A DNA stretch of 64,000 nt from Lampris incognitus. Lineage: Eukaryota; Chordata; Actinopteri; Lampriformes; Lampridae. The position numbers and the translations under genes are program-made. The notes under the pieces are model-generated. The model saw only the letters and a list, made by a program, of their open reading frames with translations, had not been told where the DNA came from and did no database searches. Shown here one piece after another: positions 34,136 to 42,999 of the stretch. The stretch's first letter is position 1. The number at the start of each line of letters is the position of its first letter. The stretch covers positions 56,222,856 to 56,286,855 of the forward strand of contig NC_079215.1 of the NCBI RefSeq assembly GCF_029633865.1, read 5' to 3'.

Positions 34136-34556
34136 CCATCCATCCATCCATCCATTATCCGGACCGCTTATCCTGCTCTCAGGGTCGCGGGGATGCTGGA
34201 GCCTATCCCAGCAGTCATTGGGCGGCAGGCGGGGTGACACCCTGGACAGGCCGCCAGGCCATCACACAGGGCTGACATATATATATACACACACACACAC
34301 TCACACACACACACACACACACACTCACACTCATACCTAGGGACAATTTAGTATGGCCGATTCACCTGACCTACATGTCTCCGGAGGAAACCGGAGCACC
34401 CAGAGGAAACCCACGCAGACACGGGGAGAACATGCAACCTCCACACAGAGGACAACCCAGGATGACCCCCCAAGGTTGGACTACCCCGGGGGCTCAAACC
34501 CAGTACCTTCTTGCTGTGAGGCAACCGCACTAACCACTGCACCACCGTGCTGCCCA
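34136..34556 (-). mobile_element. AFC-type tRNA-SINE, full length
   Basis: The minus strand starts with a tRNA-like head (gcacggtggtgcagtggtta, B box gggtttgagcccc) near 34556, then the conserved body (ggacaatt, atgtaggtcaggtgaatcgg), an internal CA/TA run (34278-34325), and ends in GGATGGATGGATGG at 34136-34150. The A box and B box of the head are those of a pol III transcript. Confidence 0.85.
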
Positions 34557-34599
34557 CATTTCCTTCCACCTACATCTAAATACAGAAAAAAGAGCCAAG

Positions 34600-34856
34600 T
34601 CAGTTTCCATTTGTATAGCCCATCCATCCATTATCCAAACCGCTTATCCTGCGCTCGGTGTCACGTGGATGCTGGAGCCTATCCCAGCCTCAGGGGTCTT
34701 TACAGCAACACAACATCCTGTCCTTAGACCCTCGCATCAGATAAGGAACAACTCCCTAAAAAAAAACCGTTAACAGGGAGAAAAAATAGGGAGAAACCTC
34801 AGGGAGAGCCACAGAGGAGGGATCCCTCTCCCAAGATGGACAACGTCTAAGCGATT
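34600..34856 (-). mobile_element. L2-type LINE 3' end with a SINE tail inserted
   Basis: Inverted 3'-UTR: catttgtatagccc, then (after 34621-34692) tttacagcaacacaacatcc, cgcatcagataaggaacaac and gagggatccctctcccaag. An AFC-type SINE tail (34621-34692) splits it. Confidence 0.75.
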
Positions 34857-35447
34857 ACCGAAGATGGGCCAGACCACGGTGGTGATGGTGGTGGTGGTGA
34901 GAAACCATGCATGTGACAGGATCCGACCAATGAGAAAACGGGATGATTTACTCAACAAAGTTTGTTTCATATCAAAGTCACAACCCGAATGTGACCTGTT
35001 CTGGTCTCTTTGCCCTTCCTGGGGTGATTTCAAACATCTCCCTTGCATGTCTTCAAAACAGTGGTGTGGAGACAGAGTGAGAGAGAGAGACAGAGACAGA
35101 GATAGAGAGAGAGAGATGGACAGAAACCTGCAGGATACTGAAAATGTGATGGAGGACAAGTGTGAAAAATGCTGAGACAGCCAGAATGCCCCCCTCTGTT
35201 GGAGGCTGTGCACATGGGGAGAACCTCTGACCCCCTATAATCCGGGTTACCTCACAGTGGGGCCAGCAGGAAACCAACGGGACCGGGAGGTGAGGAAGAG
35301 ACTGGGCGACATGCAGCGATCAATTGTACGCCTCTTTCCTCCCCCACCTCCTCCGTCTCTCCCTTCTTCTGAGGGAGGGAGGGAGGGAGGAGAGGAGAGG
35401 AGGGAAGCAGCGGATGCCCTATTTCTTTCATTCTCTCTTCCTCTTAC
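34857..35447 (-). other. slc24a3 intron 2, proximal part
   Basis: Downstream of the exon 2 donor on the minus strand. Contains GA/GACA-rich low complexity (35080-35118) and poly-purine at 35370-35405. Confidence 0.6.
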
Positions 35448-35576
35448 CTGGAGCAGTGCAGTTCTTGGACTCCTCGCCCTCCCCGTCCTCCAAACTGCTG
35501 TTGTCCATCTCCTGCAGTAGCCTCCTCCCTCCCCATCTCTCCTGCTCCAGAGGGCTTTGAGTGGAGATGTCATAAC
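35448..35576 (-). CDS. slc24a3: Na/Ca-K exchanger (NCKX3-like), coding exon 2
   Basis: A 129-bp exon (43 codons) bounded by ccctgtgtcccag at the acceptor and GTAAGAGG at the donor. It is phase 1 at both ends, fitting exon 1 exactly. It encodes YDISTQSPLEQERW, RRLLQEMDNSSL and EESKNCTAP. The alignment of RW..R-L-Q-x-N/D-S/T and SKNCTxPA with the N-terminal extracellular segment of human SLC24A3 identifies the family: the next exon there begins with LHEFP. Two N-glycosylation sequons (NSS, NCT) are present. NCKX proteins exchange Na+ for Ca2+ plus K+ at the plasma membrane. A similar ORF in another frame (178 residues) is a shadow. SLC24A4 is the alternative, but exon 1 and the dtd1 neighbour favour SLC24A3. 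Confidence 0.85.
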
Positions 35577-36439
35577 CTGGGACACAGGGGGACAGGACAG
35601 GGGCTCATACTTAATGTGCTGTTGAGAAAGGTCAAAATATCGGAAATCAGATGTGTGTGCTGTGCACTTCACCGCACCCTGCTGTGTTGCATACATGCAT
35701 GCATGCATACATACATGCATGCATTTATCTGGCCAATCTACCAAGCTGTTGTCAACACGTTGGCCTTCCACTTCTTTTACCACATCTAAATGTGTCCATA
35801 GTTTCTAAAAGTTATAAATCAGTGTAAAAGTGTTGGCCAGACTACTTGTTTTTGCTTCTGATGCCTTGTAGGGTTCTTGTGGCACAATACTTTTTTCTTT
35901 TTCTTTTTTTTGCATGAAAGTGTTCAAGACGGGTAGGTAAACCTTTTGTAGTTAGCCAAGTTCATTGAAAGCTAGTTTAAAGATAAACCACGTCCTGCAA
36001 AGACGGAAGCAGGAGGACTTTCCGAACAACCCATCTTGGGAGCGGCCGCATAAACTTTTGACTTGTACCACCCGCGCAGCCTTCACCAAGGCAGCAAAAA
36101 CCCCGCGGATCCGTGATATACTTCAGAGCTCAGCAGGAGCGTCAGAGCTTCTCCACGGTGCCGAGCCCGAGTCCAGACCGTGCCCGAGTCCGGCCCAGCA
36201 GAAGACTGCTGGGCGTGAGAAGGTGCAGGTGTTCTGTACTCTGAAGGGCACGGCTAAACGTCTCACCTGGCCTCACCTTCACTGCACCGCACGCACACAC
36301 ACACACACACACAGGGGCAGTGGGAGTTGTGTAACAAAACTCTGTCTCCCTCTCTCTGTCTCTATCTCTCTCTCTTTGTCTCTCTCTGTCTCTCCCTGTC
36401 TCGCCCTCCCTCCCTCTCCCTCTCTCTCTCGGGAGAGTA

Positions 36440-36590
36440 GGGGAATGACTAATTCGCTGCTTTGAGGAGGCGTTGAGTGCTTTGCTTCCAACTCAGCAGC
36501 ATCAAGCTCAATTAAGCAGAACTTCATTAAGAACATCATAAATAATCGACTTCAATTGATATTCCAGCGGACTGATTAAGAGTTAGCGGG
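36440..36590. other. Candidate intronic regulatory element
   Basis: Repeat-free, with multiple attaa/taatt cores (ctcaattaagcag, cttcattaagaac, cttcaattgatattcc) inside intron 1 near the promoter. This is inference from composition only. Confidence 0.25.
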
Positions 36591-37128
36591 TGTACAGCGG
36601 GGACAAGGGAAATGCATTAACAGTCCCCGTGTTGCTGCTTGTTTGTCTTTGGTTTCTGCACTCACGCAGCGTGCAAAGCCCCGTTGCCTTCCCTCGTAAC
36701 CAGGCTCTGCAGCCAGGAGTCAAGGAGGAGGAGGAGGAGGAGGAGGAGGGGGGGTTTACAACAAGAGTCCCACTGATGATGCACAAATCATGAGCGTATG
36801 AATATTCATGTCGTCCTGCTGTCCGCGGAGTGTGATGAATATGACATCTCACTGAAGCTGACGCTGATTCGGTAATCGAGCAGTGTTGCGGTGGTGGGTG
36901 AGGAGGCGCGCAGGGGAGGTGGCGGAGAGAGGCGTTCGGCTGGAGGAGCTGAGCGGGCCCTCTGTCACGCTTCGCCTTGGTTTCAGCGTTAGGCTGCAGA
37001 AACACCTGAGCTGACTGGACCTCTGTCAGAAACTAGCTCGCGGCTCTTAAAACTCACAGCAACTCTTACTGGAAGTCTATCAACCTGCAGCTGTTCAGCT
37101 GATGCTAGCATGATAATAATGATGATGA

Positions 37129-37239
37129 TGTAACCGGTTATTTTCTTGCCCGGTGCGGGATTCGATCCGACGTGTACTGCTCCACAAGGCGACATCACTA
37201 ACCGCTCGGATAAAGGCTCAGTATTATTAGTAGTTTACA
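37129..37239 (-). mobile_element. Solo LTR of TRIM family B, with tRNA-like boxes
   Basis: 111 bp, reverse complement running TGTAAACTACTAATAA...CCGGTTACA, with atga on each side (37125-37128, 37240-37243). The minus strand has A box tatccgagcggtt and B box like ggatcgaatcc. It matches the 5' LTR at 38124-38258 except that it lacks that copy's hairpin segment. The flank is low-complexity, so the duplication is only moderately convincing here. Confidence 0.78.
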
Positions 37240-37330
37240 ATGATAATACTAAACTTCATTTTCATAGCACTTTTCATAACGAGTCCTCCCACCCATACGA
37301 CCACACAGGTCGTTTGTCCTCTGCCCTCCG

Positions 37331-37736
37331 ATGCCCCTTTTCCACTACGTGGTACCGGCTCAACTCGACTCCACTCGCCTCGCCTCAGTGTCGTTTACTC
37401 GGCGGCCCACGGCGTGGATTTCCGGCTCTCCGTTTTGTTCAGTTTCAAGGCGGACTTTCAAGACGACTCCGCACCGACCGCTTCGGCACTACAAAATGCC
37501 GGGCGATATCCCATGCGCGCATTGATGACGCAAAGTGACGCGTTTCCCTGGCCAATCAGAGGTCCGCATTGATTGTGGTCACCCCGCTCCCGTGTTTCTG
37601 GAACCTCGGCGGACGTGGTACCAGAAAAGCGGTAACGTTCACCAACATGCCGGCCGGTACTTTCCAGTCATGGACAACGAAAAAAGGGGCGAGTCGAGTC
37701 AAGTCGAGCCGTACCATATCGTGGAAAAGGGGCATA
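37331..37736. mobile_element. MITE-like element with long imperfect inverted ends
   Basis: Left tgccccttttccactacgtg with gtaccggctcaactcgactc, right gagtcgagtcaagtcgagc, gtaccatatcgtgg and aaaaggggca, inverted over about 40 bp. This is a familiar fish non-autonomous DNA element, probably PIF/Harbinger- or hAT-related. No transposase and no clear target copy. ORFs of 110-130 residues across it are open by chance. Confidence 0.65.
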
Positions 37737-38259
37737 ATACGACCGACGAGAGCGTTTCCTAAATTAGCGCCCCTACCGGCGGCAGGAGATATGCCACAGA
37801 TACTTTTCGCCTCTGCGCATTGTGGGTTTTTAAAGCAATTTGAGAACAGAAGGTGCGGTCAGTGCGATTTTGTGGAGTTTCGTCGTCTAGTGTAGTAACT
37901 AAGATTGCCACTGGCAGCATGTTTACCTATGAATAACCTTATAAGAGCTAACTCAGCTAGCGTAGACATTATAACCTCTATGTGACATTAAACTTAGCTT
38001 TTATTAATATTCGTTCTCGCGATAGTTTATGGAAGGAGACCGGAAGTGGCTGAAAACGCAACTATAGGTCGTAATAAGCTGCTTGTACAAACGACCTATG
38101 GGGTCGTTTTTTTTGTTTGTTTATGTAAACTACTAATAAGACACGTTAGCCCCTAGCTAACGGGTCTGACCCTTTAGCCGAGCGGTTAGCGATGTCGCCT
38201 TGTGGTGCAGTACATCCCGTATCGAATCCCGCACCGGGCAAAAAAATAACCGGTTACAT

Positions 38260-38277
38260 TGGTGGCAGCGGTGGGAT
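38260..38277 (+). other. Primer-binding site for another tRNA-Leu isoacceptor
   Basis: tggtggcagcggtgggat, one base after the LTR, is complementary to ATCCCACCGCTGCCACCA, the 3' end I recall for vertebrate tRNA-Leu (AAG/TAG type). It differs from family A's site at the bases that distinguish the two tRNA-Leu groups. Confidence 0.78.
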
Positions 38278-38350
38278 CCGGAAGTGTGCAGATCCTCAGC
38301 AGTCTCTTCGGAGCGCGGGAACAACAAAGCTTCCGGGAGAGGGTGACGAC

Positions 38351-38410
38351 TGTAATAAAACTAATAAGACCCGTTAGCCCCTAGCTAACGGGTCTTATTA
38401 GTAGTTTACA
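38351..38410. repeat. Perfect hairpin replacing the 3' LTR
   Basis: ctaataagacccgttagc and gctaacgggtcttattag pair over 18 bp around a 5-nt loop (cccta). The outer end is the reverse complement of the LTR start. Confidence 0.9.
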
Positions 38411-38666
38411 TTTAGTTTAGTTTTTTGTGGAGGACAGTCTCTGCTTTACGCAAAGGAAAAGTAAAAAAAAAAAACATCAATTAAAAACAAAATAAAAACC
38501 ACCGTTATAAACCAGAGGGGGGGCTGTTGCAGGTGCAGATGTCTGACGGGGACAGGAGGATGAAGGTCGGTCATCTTCCGGTCCCCGTGAGACCAGCAGA
38601 CCCGGTCTAAAGAGCGCCTGGCCACGGAAGGGCTCTTGACATAACCCGAGCGAGGCCATTTAATAC
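38411..38666. other. Intronic spacer between two LTR insertions
   Basis: Contains an A-rich run at 38463-38474. A short minus-strand ORF has no recognised motif. Confidence 0.5.
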
Positions 38667-38823
38667 TGTAACGTGCATGGATAAGAGGACACGCTGGCCG
38701 CTGGCTCGCGGGCAGGACCCTTTAGTCGACTGGTTAACGTTGTCGCTTGCGGTGCAGGAGTTACGGGTTCGCGTCCCGGCCGCGGCAGTTCCTGTGGTTA
38801 CGCTGTCCCCCGAATTCGCTACA
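38667..38823 (+). mobile_element. Solo LTR of TRIM family A
   Basis: 157 bp, the same length as the 5' LTR at 3052-3208, from TGTAACGTGCATGG to GAATTCGCTACA, with atac duplicated at 38663-38666 and 38824-38827. B box ggttcgcgtcc is preserved; the A box is changed to tagtcgactggtt. A solo LTR forms by recombination between the two LTRs of one insertion. Confidence 0.88.
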
Positions 38824-39231
38824 ATACTTTAAAGGTGACAAATGTGATTTTTTTTTTTAAATCAACGCTTATTTGGGGCTCTCAGCAAACACCAAAATGA
38901 CCAAACGTCTCTGACAAACCAGCACTGTTTAACTGGCGACCACTTGATCAACTTTCAAGGGCAAGTGGTTTTGGTAACTGCACATGAAAAGGTGGCCCGA
39001 GGAAAGTTACGTAACTTCGGGGGGGGGGGGGTCTGTATGCATTTTTCGACAGCTGTGAAGAACCTAAAACCCGAACTCCGAGCTTGGCTTGACGCGAAAG
39101 CGGCAACGTGACTGTGCACACGACAGACAACGCGGGCTCGCTCGTGCAGCGCGGAAGAGATGCTGGTGGAGGAGGCTCTCCTCCATCCTCTCCGCGGGCT
39201 CTCCCCCCACCCCCACCCCCCCGACCCTCAC

Positions 39232-39424
39232 CTGAATTCTCCGCTAGGTAGGAAAAGCCCTTCACGGCCAGCAGCAACCCGCCGAACAAACAGAGCTGGA
39301 TCAGGAGCAACTCCTTCCGCTTTTTCCGCCTCGTCCTGGTCTTCGTCTGGTTCAGCGTCACCTGGGTCGGCCGACTCCGGAGCCGGACACCGGGAGACAT
39401 CCTGTCCACCGTCACCGCGTCCAT
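39232..39424 (-). CDS. slc24a3: Na/Ca-K exchanger (NCKX3-like), coding exon 1
   Basis: Encodes MDAVTVDRMSPGVRLRSR.., a basic run (KTRTRRKKRKE), then one hydrophobic segment LLLIQLCLFGGLLLAVKGF and SYLAENS before a GTGAGG donor at 39231. A basic stretch followed by a single hydrophobic segment matches the start of human SLC24A3, where it acts as signal/first membrane segment. The exon ends in phase 1 (one G), giving Gly-Tyr-Asp when joined to exon 2. Two starts are possible: ATG at 39424 (weak context, G at +4) or ATG at 39400 (A at -3), leaving 64 or 56 residues plus one base. The frame stays open upstream to an ATG at 39529, but that part is an Arg-Glu/Ala-Arg-Glu run translated from a GA microsatellite and is probably 5' UTR. 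Confidence 0.82.
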
Positions 39425-39469
39425 ACAGTCCGAATGAGAGACCTCCTCTCCGAGTGGATGGTGTGCGCG

Positions 39470-39520
39470 CGCTCTCTCTCTCTCTCTCGCGCTCTCTCTC
39501 TCTCTCGCGCTCTCCCTCTC
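39470..39520. repeat. (TC)n/GA microsatellite in the 5' UTR region
   Basis: Interrupted CTCTCT/CGCGCTCTC runs. On the minus strand they read as RERESARE in the slc24a3 frame. Confidence 0.85.
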
Positions 39521-39960
39521 TCCGGACACGGTAGAAGTCGCGGGGAAGCTGGCGGTTAGACACGGCTAGAAAAGTTACAAGTCAGTAGCGCCGGGCTGTT
39601 TCTAGTGGCGAGGTGTGGGCCAAAACGGTTGTTTGCTGTTGTTGTTGGTTGGTGTTGCTGCTGCTGCGGTTGGAGGTGCCGGGGTGACCATGTTAAAACG
39701 GGGAGTTTTGCGGTAGCGGAGCGGCAGAGGACGGACGGAGGAGCTCCATGGATGACGCGTCGGCTCGGTGTCAGCTCATGGTCGACACGCGCTCTCCTAT
39801 CGACGGCACTGTAGATGTTGTCCGGGGAGGAGGGGGAGGAGGGGGGTGGGGAGCGAGAGGGGGGGGATGTGGGAGAGCGTGATGGGGAGGAGGGGCGTGA
39901 AGAGTTCAGCCTAATTGGTACACAGTGCTGAATAAGATAAAATGTGAAGTTCATTTGCAA

Positions 39961-40195
39961 TGAATTGGCCGCAGCGTCCTAAATGTACAGCTTGGCACAG
40001 GGCCGAGCGTGGAGGGAAACGCTCTGGCCACAGAAACTCAGGCTGTTTGATTTCTGTCATTAGAAATGAGATACATTTAAAAAAAAACGTTGTTGAAGTA
40101 CACATCCGACTCTGCAGGTGAAGCCTGGTCCCCCAGCAGAAGCAGCAACGTGGAGTTTGGGGTTTCTCTAGACTGCCGTCCATGTAGGACGAGCA
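39961..40195. other. No gene recognised
   Basis: Spacer upstream of the slc24a3 promoter, leading into the minisatellite. Confidence 0.5.
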
Positions 40196-40905
40196 GGTTC
40201 CTCTGCGCTGGAGGCCGCTCCTCTGAAGTTCCTCTGGTCTGGAGGCCGCTCCTCTGAGGTTCCTCTGGTCTGGAGGCCGTTCCTCTGAGGTTCCTCTGGT
40301 CTGGAGGCCGTTCCTCTGAGGTTCCTCTGGTCTGGAGGCCGCTCCTCTGAGGTTTCTCTGGTCTGGAGGCCGTTCCTCTGAGGTTCCTCTGGTCTGGAGG
40401 CCGCTCCTCTGAGGTTCCTCTGGTCTGGAGGCCGCTCCTCTGAGGTTCCTCTGAGGTTCCTCTGGTCTGGAGGCCGTTCCTCTGAGGTTCCTCTGGTCCG
40501 GAGGCCGTTCCTCTGAGGTTCCTCTGGTCTGGAGGCCGTTCCTCTGAGGTTCCTCTGGTCTGGAGGCCGCTCCTCTGAGGTTCCTCTGGTCTGAAGGCCG
40601 TTCCTCTGAGGTTCCTCTGGTCTGGAGGCCGTTCCTCTGAGGTTCCTCTGGTCCGGAGGCCGTTCCTCTGAGGTTCCTCTGGTCTGGAGGCCGTTCCTCT
40701 GAGGTTCCTCTGGTCTGGAGGCCGCTCCTCTGAGGTTCCTCTGGTCTGAAGGCCGTTCCTCTGAGGTTCCTCTGGTCTGGAGGCCGTTCCTCTGAGGTTC
40801 CTCTGGTCTGGAGGCCGTTCCTCTGAGGTTCCTCTGGTCTGGACGCTGTTCCTCTGAGGTTCCTCTGGTCTGGAGGCCGTTCCTCTGAGGTTCCTCTGGT
40901 CCGGT
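40196..40905. repeat. 31-bp minisatellite, 22 copies, with a 5-unit higher-order repeat
   Basis: Unit ggttcctctggtctggaggc plus cgttcctctga (31 bp). Variants (gctcc/gttcc, tctgg/tccgg, ctggagg/ctgaagg) recur in the order GTT, CCGG, GTT, GCT, GAAGG for units 9-13 and again for 14-18, an internal 155-bp higher-order period (tccgg at 40498 and about 40652; ctgaagg at 40591 and 40746). A 310-residue minus-strand ORF spans it because 31 is not a multiple of 3 and no frame has a stop; it is a repeat by-product. Confidence 0.95.
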
Positions 40906-42324
40906 GTGAAGCTGAGGGCAGGGTGTGGAGACGTCTCCATGGCCTGCTGCGGCGTGTTGTCCATGGACCTCACTACGAAGCTGTCAGCAAAACTAAATAA
41001 GGAGACCACAACCTCTCAGCTACACACTCCCGATGCTTCACGTCCCACCATGGAGTGCAATGGCAAGTTATGACCACGGCCAACACTTTATCTTAGCTAA
41101 TATTTATTTATTTGTTTTGATCGTTGGGCCTGAGGTTTCATATAAATAGCACTGGAAACTTTCCAGCAAGAATGGAAAAAGTGGCCAGGGCTCTAGGCAA
41201 TGGGTTTCATTGTGTTTTTAACCCTTTCAGCCGGGGGCCCGAAGACAACCCCAGACACAGAGAAGGGGTGGGGGGTGGGGGGGAGACGTGGGCTTCAAGG
41301 CTGACAGTCATATTCACAGAGTGACGATGATCCCATCAAATATTTTTACGTAGTCCATGGAAACCTTTTGAAAAACCTTTTAAATGTGTGAATTAAAAAA
41401 AAAAAAATTCACATCACTTCCCACGGACGTCCCACAAGGCAGCAAAGCCCACCGCCCACCCGGACGCGAGGAGGGCAGAAAGCTCGCCCGGCCTCGCTGG
41501 CTTGCAGAGGACGCTCGGACCCGGAGTTTACCAAACAAGATGAATTCCCAACCTCTCCGAGGCACACAAAAGAAAGGGAAGGGGAGGGGGAGGGGGAGGG
41601 GATGGGGGGGGCAACAAATTAAATCCAGTTAAATTGTTTTTCCATTGCCAGTGGGCCTGGCAAGGGACTGGCACACACACTAGATGTGAGATAAAGTTGT
41701 AGGGAAGACAAATGAGAAAGGCAGTGGCTTCAGATGTAACAGAATGCCTGGAATTTAACCCACTTTCCCAGGTCCAACTGACACCGTGCCCACGCCAGTG
41801 CAGTTTATCCATCACAGGAGGAGGGGAGGGGGGGGGGTCTCTCTCTTTCTAGTGTTTTGCTATAAAAGGTATTTTTATTGACAGATAGACCGGTATCCAA
41901 GTTTCAGACTCAACAAAGCAGTCCCGGGCCCTCTAGTGTTCCCGGTTTCCTTGTCCCCTTCTGAGATGTTATCAGTCGGGACTTTCTGCAGCCTCCCCTT
42001 CAGTAACCCAAAGGCCCCGATGGCCGCCTTCCCACAACCCCCACGTCTATAAAATCCAGCCCGCATGTGAAGTCTGCTGGGGAGCGGCATCGCAGGGACG
42101 GCAGCTCAGAGGACGGTTGTTGTTTTCAGCCCGTTTTGGAGCAGCGCTAGACTGTCAAGCTAGCTGGCTGGCAGACATATTTGGGTCACGTCTTCCCTCT
42201 CAGAGATCTCCAGAGCCTCGGCAGCAGCAGCAGCTCCTCAGCCCCTCCAGTTCCGCTCCACCCCAACATAGAGAAACCTCCACTCAGCACCTCGGCCGAG
42301 GGAGAGGAGGGAAGAGAGGGAGAA

Positions 42325-42330
<6 letters not shown>
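40906..42330. other. Intergenic sequence between dtd1 and slc24a3, no gene supported
   Basis: G-rich purine tracts at 41271-41283, 41578-41610 and 41819-41838. A TATA-like ctataaaatcc lies at 42047-42057 without a supported transcript. Confidence 0.45.

Positions 42331-42399
<69 letters not shown>
42331..42399. repeat. (GA)n microsatellite, about 34 units
   Basis: Perfect GA run; ORFs on both strands (poly-RE, poly-SL) are artefacts. Confidence 0.95.
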
Positions 42400-42403
<4 letters not shown>

Positions 42404-42824
42404 GAGTGGTTGTCCAGGAATAGCTTGCTGAACTAAAAAGAGTGGTAGAGCTAAAGTTGGTGCTGTACAGGAGGCCCAGGTGTTTCCACTGAAGGGAGAA
42501 ACAAGGACAGAAGCGTGGCCCTGCTTTCCTCACACACAAAACAAGTAGGCTGAAACTGCAGATGTAAAACACAAACACACACACACAGACACACACGTTT
42601 AATCTGTGTTTTATAAAATGACAGCAAACCTTTACACCCAGGTCCTCCTGACCGACACCGGACAATTAAAATCACTGAAAAGATGAATCAATATAGAAAG
42701 CAGCTTTTTTGAGATACTTTATTGATCCCCGTAGGGAAATCATGCTCTACATTTAACCCACCCTAGCTGTGCAGCGGGCAGCTGCAGCATCCGGGGACCC
42801 ACTCCAGTTCTTCTTTTGGATGGC
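42400..42824. other. No gene; LINE 3'-end-like segment at 42705-42775
   Basis: gatactttattgatccccgt agggaaat resembles a fish retroelement 3' end; otherwise unremarkable. Confidence 0.4.
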
Positions 42825-42999
42825 GGGGGAAACCGGCGCACCCGGAGAAAGCCCACCGCAGACACGGGGAGAACATGCAAGCTCCACACAGAGGATGACC
42901 TAGGATGACCCCCCCAAGGTTGGACAACTCCGGGGTTCGAACCCAGGGCCTCCTTGCTGTGAGGCGACGCCGTTGACCACTGTGCCACCGTTGCCGGCC
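42825..42999 (-). mobile_element. AFC-type SINE, head and body
   Basis: Minus-strand head with B box gggttcgaaccccg near 42940 and the body phrases tttgcatgttctccccgtgt-like. The 3' tail is missing. Confidence 0.75.

Larger units (their letters stand above)
38124..38410 (+). mobile_element. TRIM family B element with snap-back 3' end
   Basis: A 287-bp insertion flanked by ttta (38120-38123, 38411-38414). The 5' LTR (38124-38258, 135 bp) runs TGTAAACTACTAATAA to CCGGTTACA. It contains a hairpin (about 38139-38168) and tRNA-like boxes: A box tagccgagcggtt (38175-38187), B box gtatcgaatcc (38219-38229). A primer-binding site follows at 38260-38277. Instead of a full 3' LTR, the last 60 bp (38351-38410) start TGTAA, go through a perfect 18-bp stem with a ccta-type loop, and end in the inverted LTR start GTAGTTTACA. 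The element has no ORF. It is a relative of family A, sharing gggtctgaccctttag and gcggttagcgatg. Confidence 0.82.
35577..39231 (-). other. slc24a3: slc24a3 intron 1
   Basis: A 3655-bp intron between the GTGAGG donor of exon 1 and the exon 2 acceptor. It contains three miniature LTR insertions, a MITE-like inverted-repeat element, CA/TC/GGA runs (36294-36313, 36340-36432, 36727-36750), an ATGC palindromic run (35692-35722), and a homeodomain-rich AT patch at 36440-36590. Confidence 0.8.
39030..39900 (-). promoter_or_regulatory. slc24a3: CpG-rich promoter region of slc24a3
   Basis: High GC with many CpGs, surrounding the first coding exon, unlike the flanks. No TATA box at a convincing distance. 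The transcription start is not determined; 39425-39900 would hold the 5' UTR and core promoter. Confidence 0.6.

Noticed and set aside
1..35447. slc24a3 exon 3 (LHEFP-containing segment)
   Set aside because: I looked for it on the minus strand and found no matching segment; it probably lies outside the window.
35247..35783. A 178-residue minus-strand ORF as a gene
   Set aside because: It overlaps slc24a3 exon 2 in another frame, and the exon frame has splice sites, phase and homology.
37240..37572. Overlapping 110-130 residue ORFs as coding exons
   Set aside because: They fall in the MITE-like element with long inverted ends.
40077..41009. A 310-residue repetitive protein gene on the minus strand
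   Set aside because: The frame is open only because the 31-bp unit lacks stops in all frames; there is no promoter, splice context or homology.
42030..42120. A TATA-containing promoter
   Set aside because: ctataaaatcc alone is too weak, and no downstream exon could be supported.
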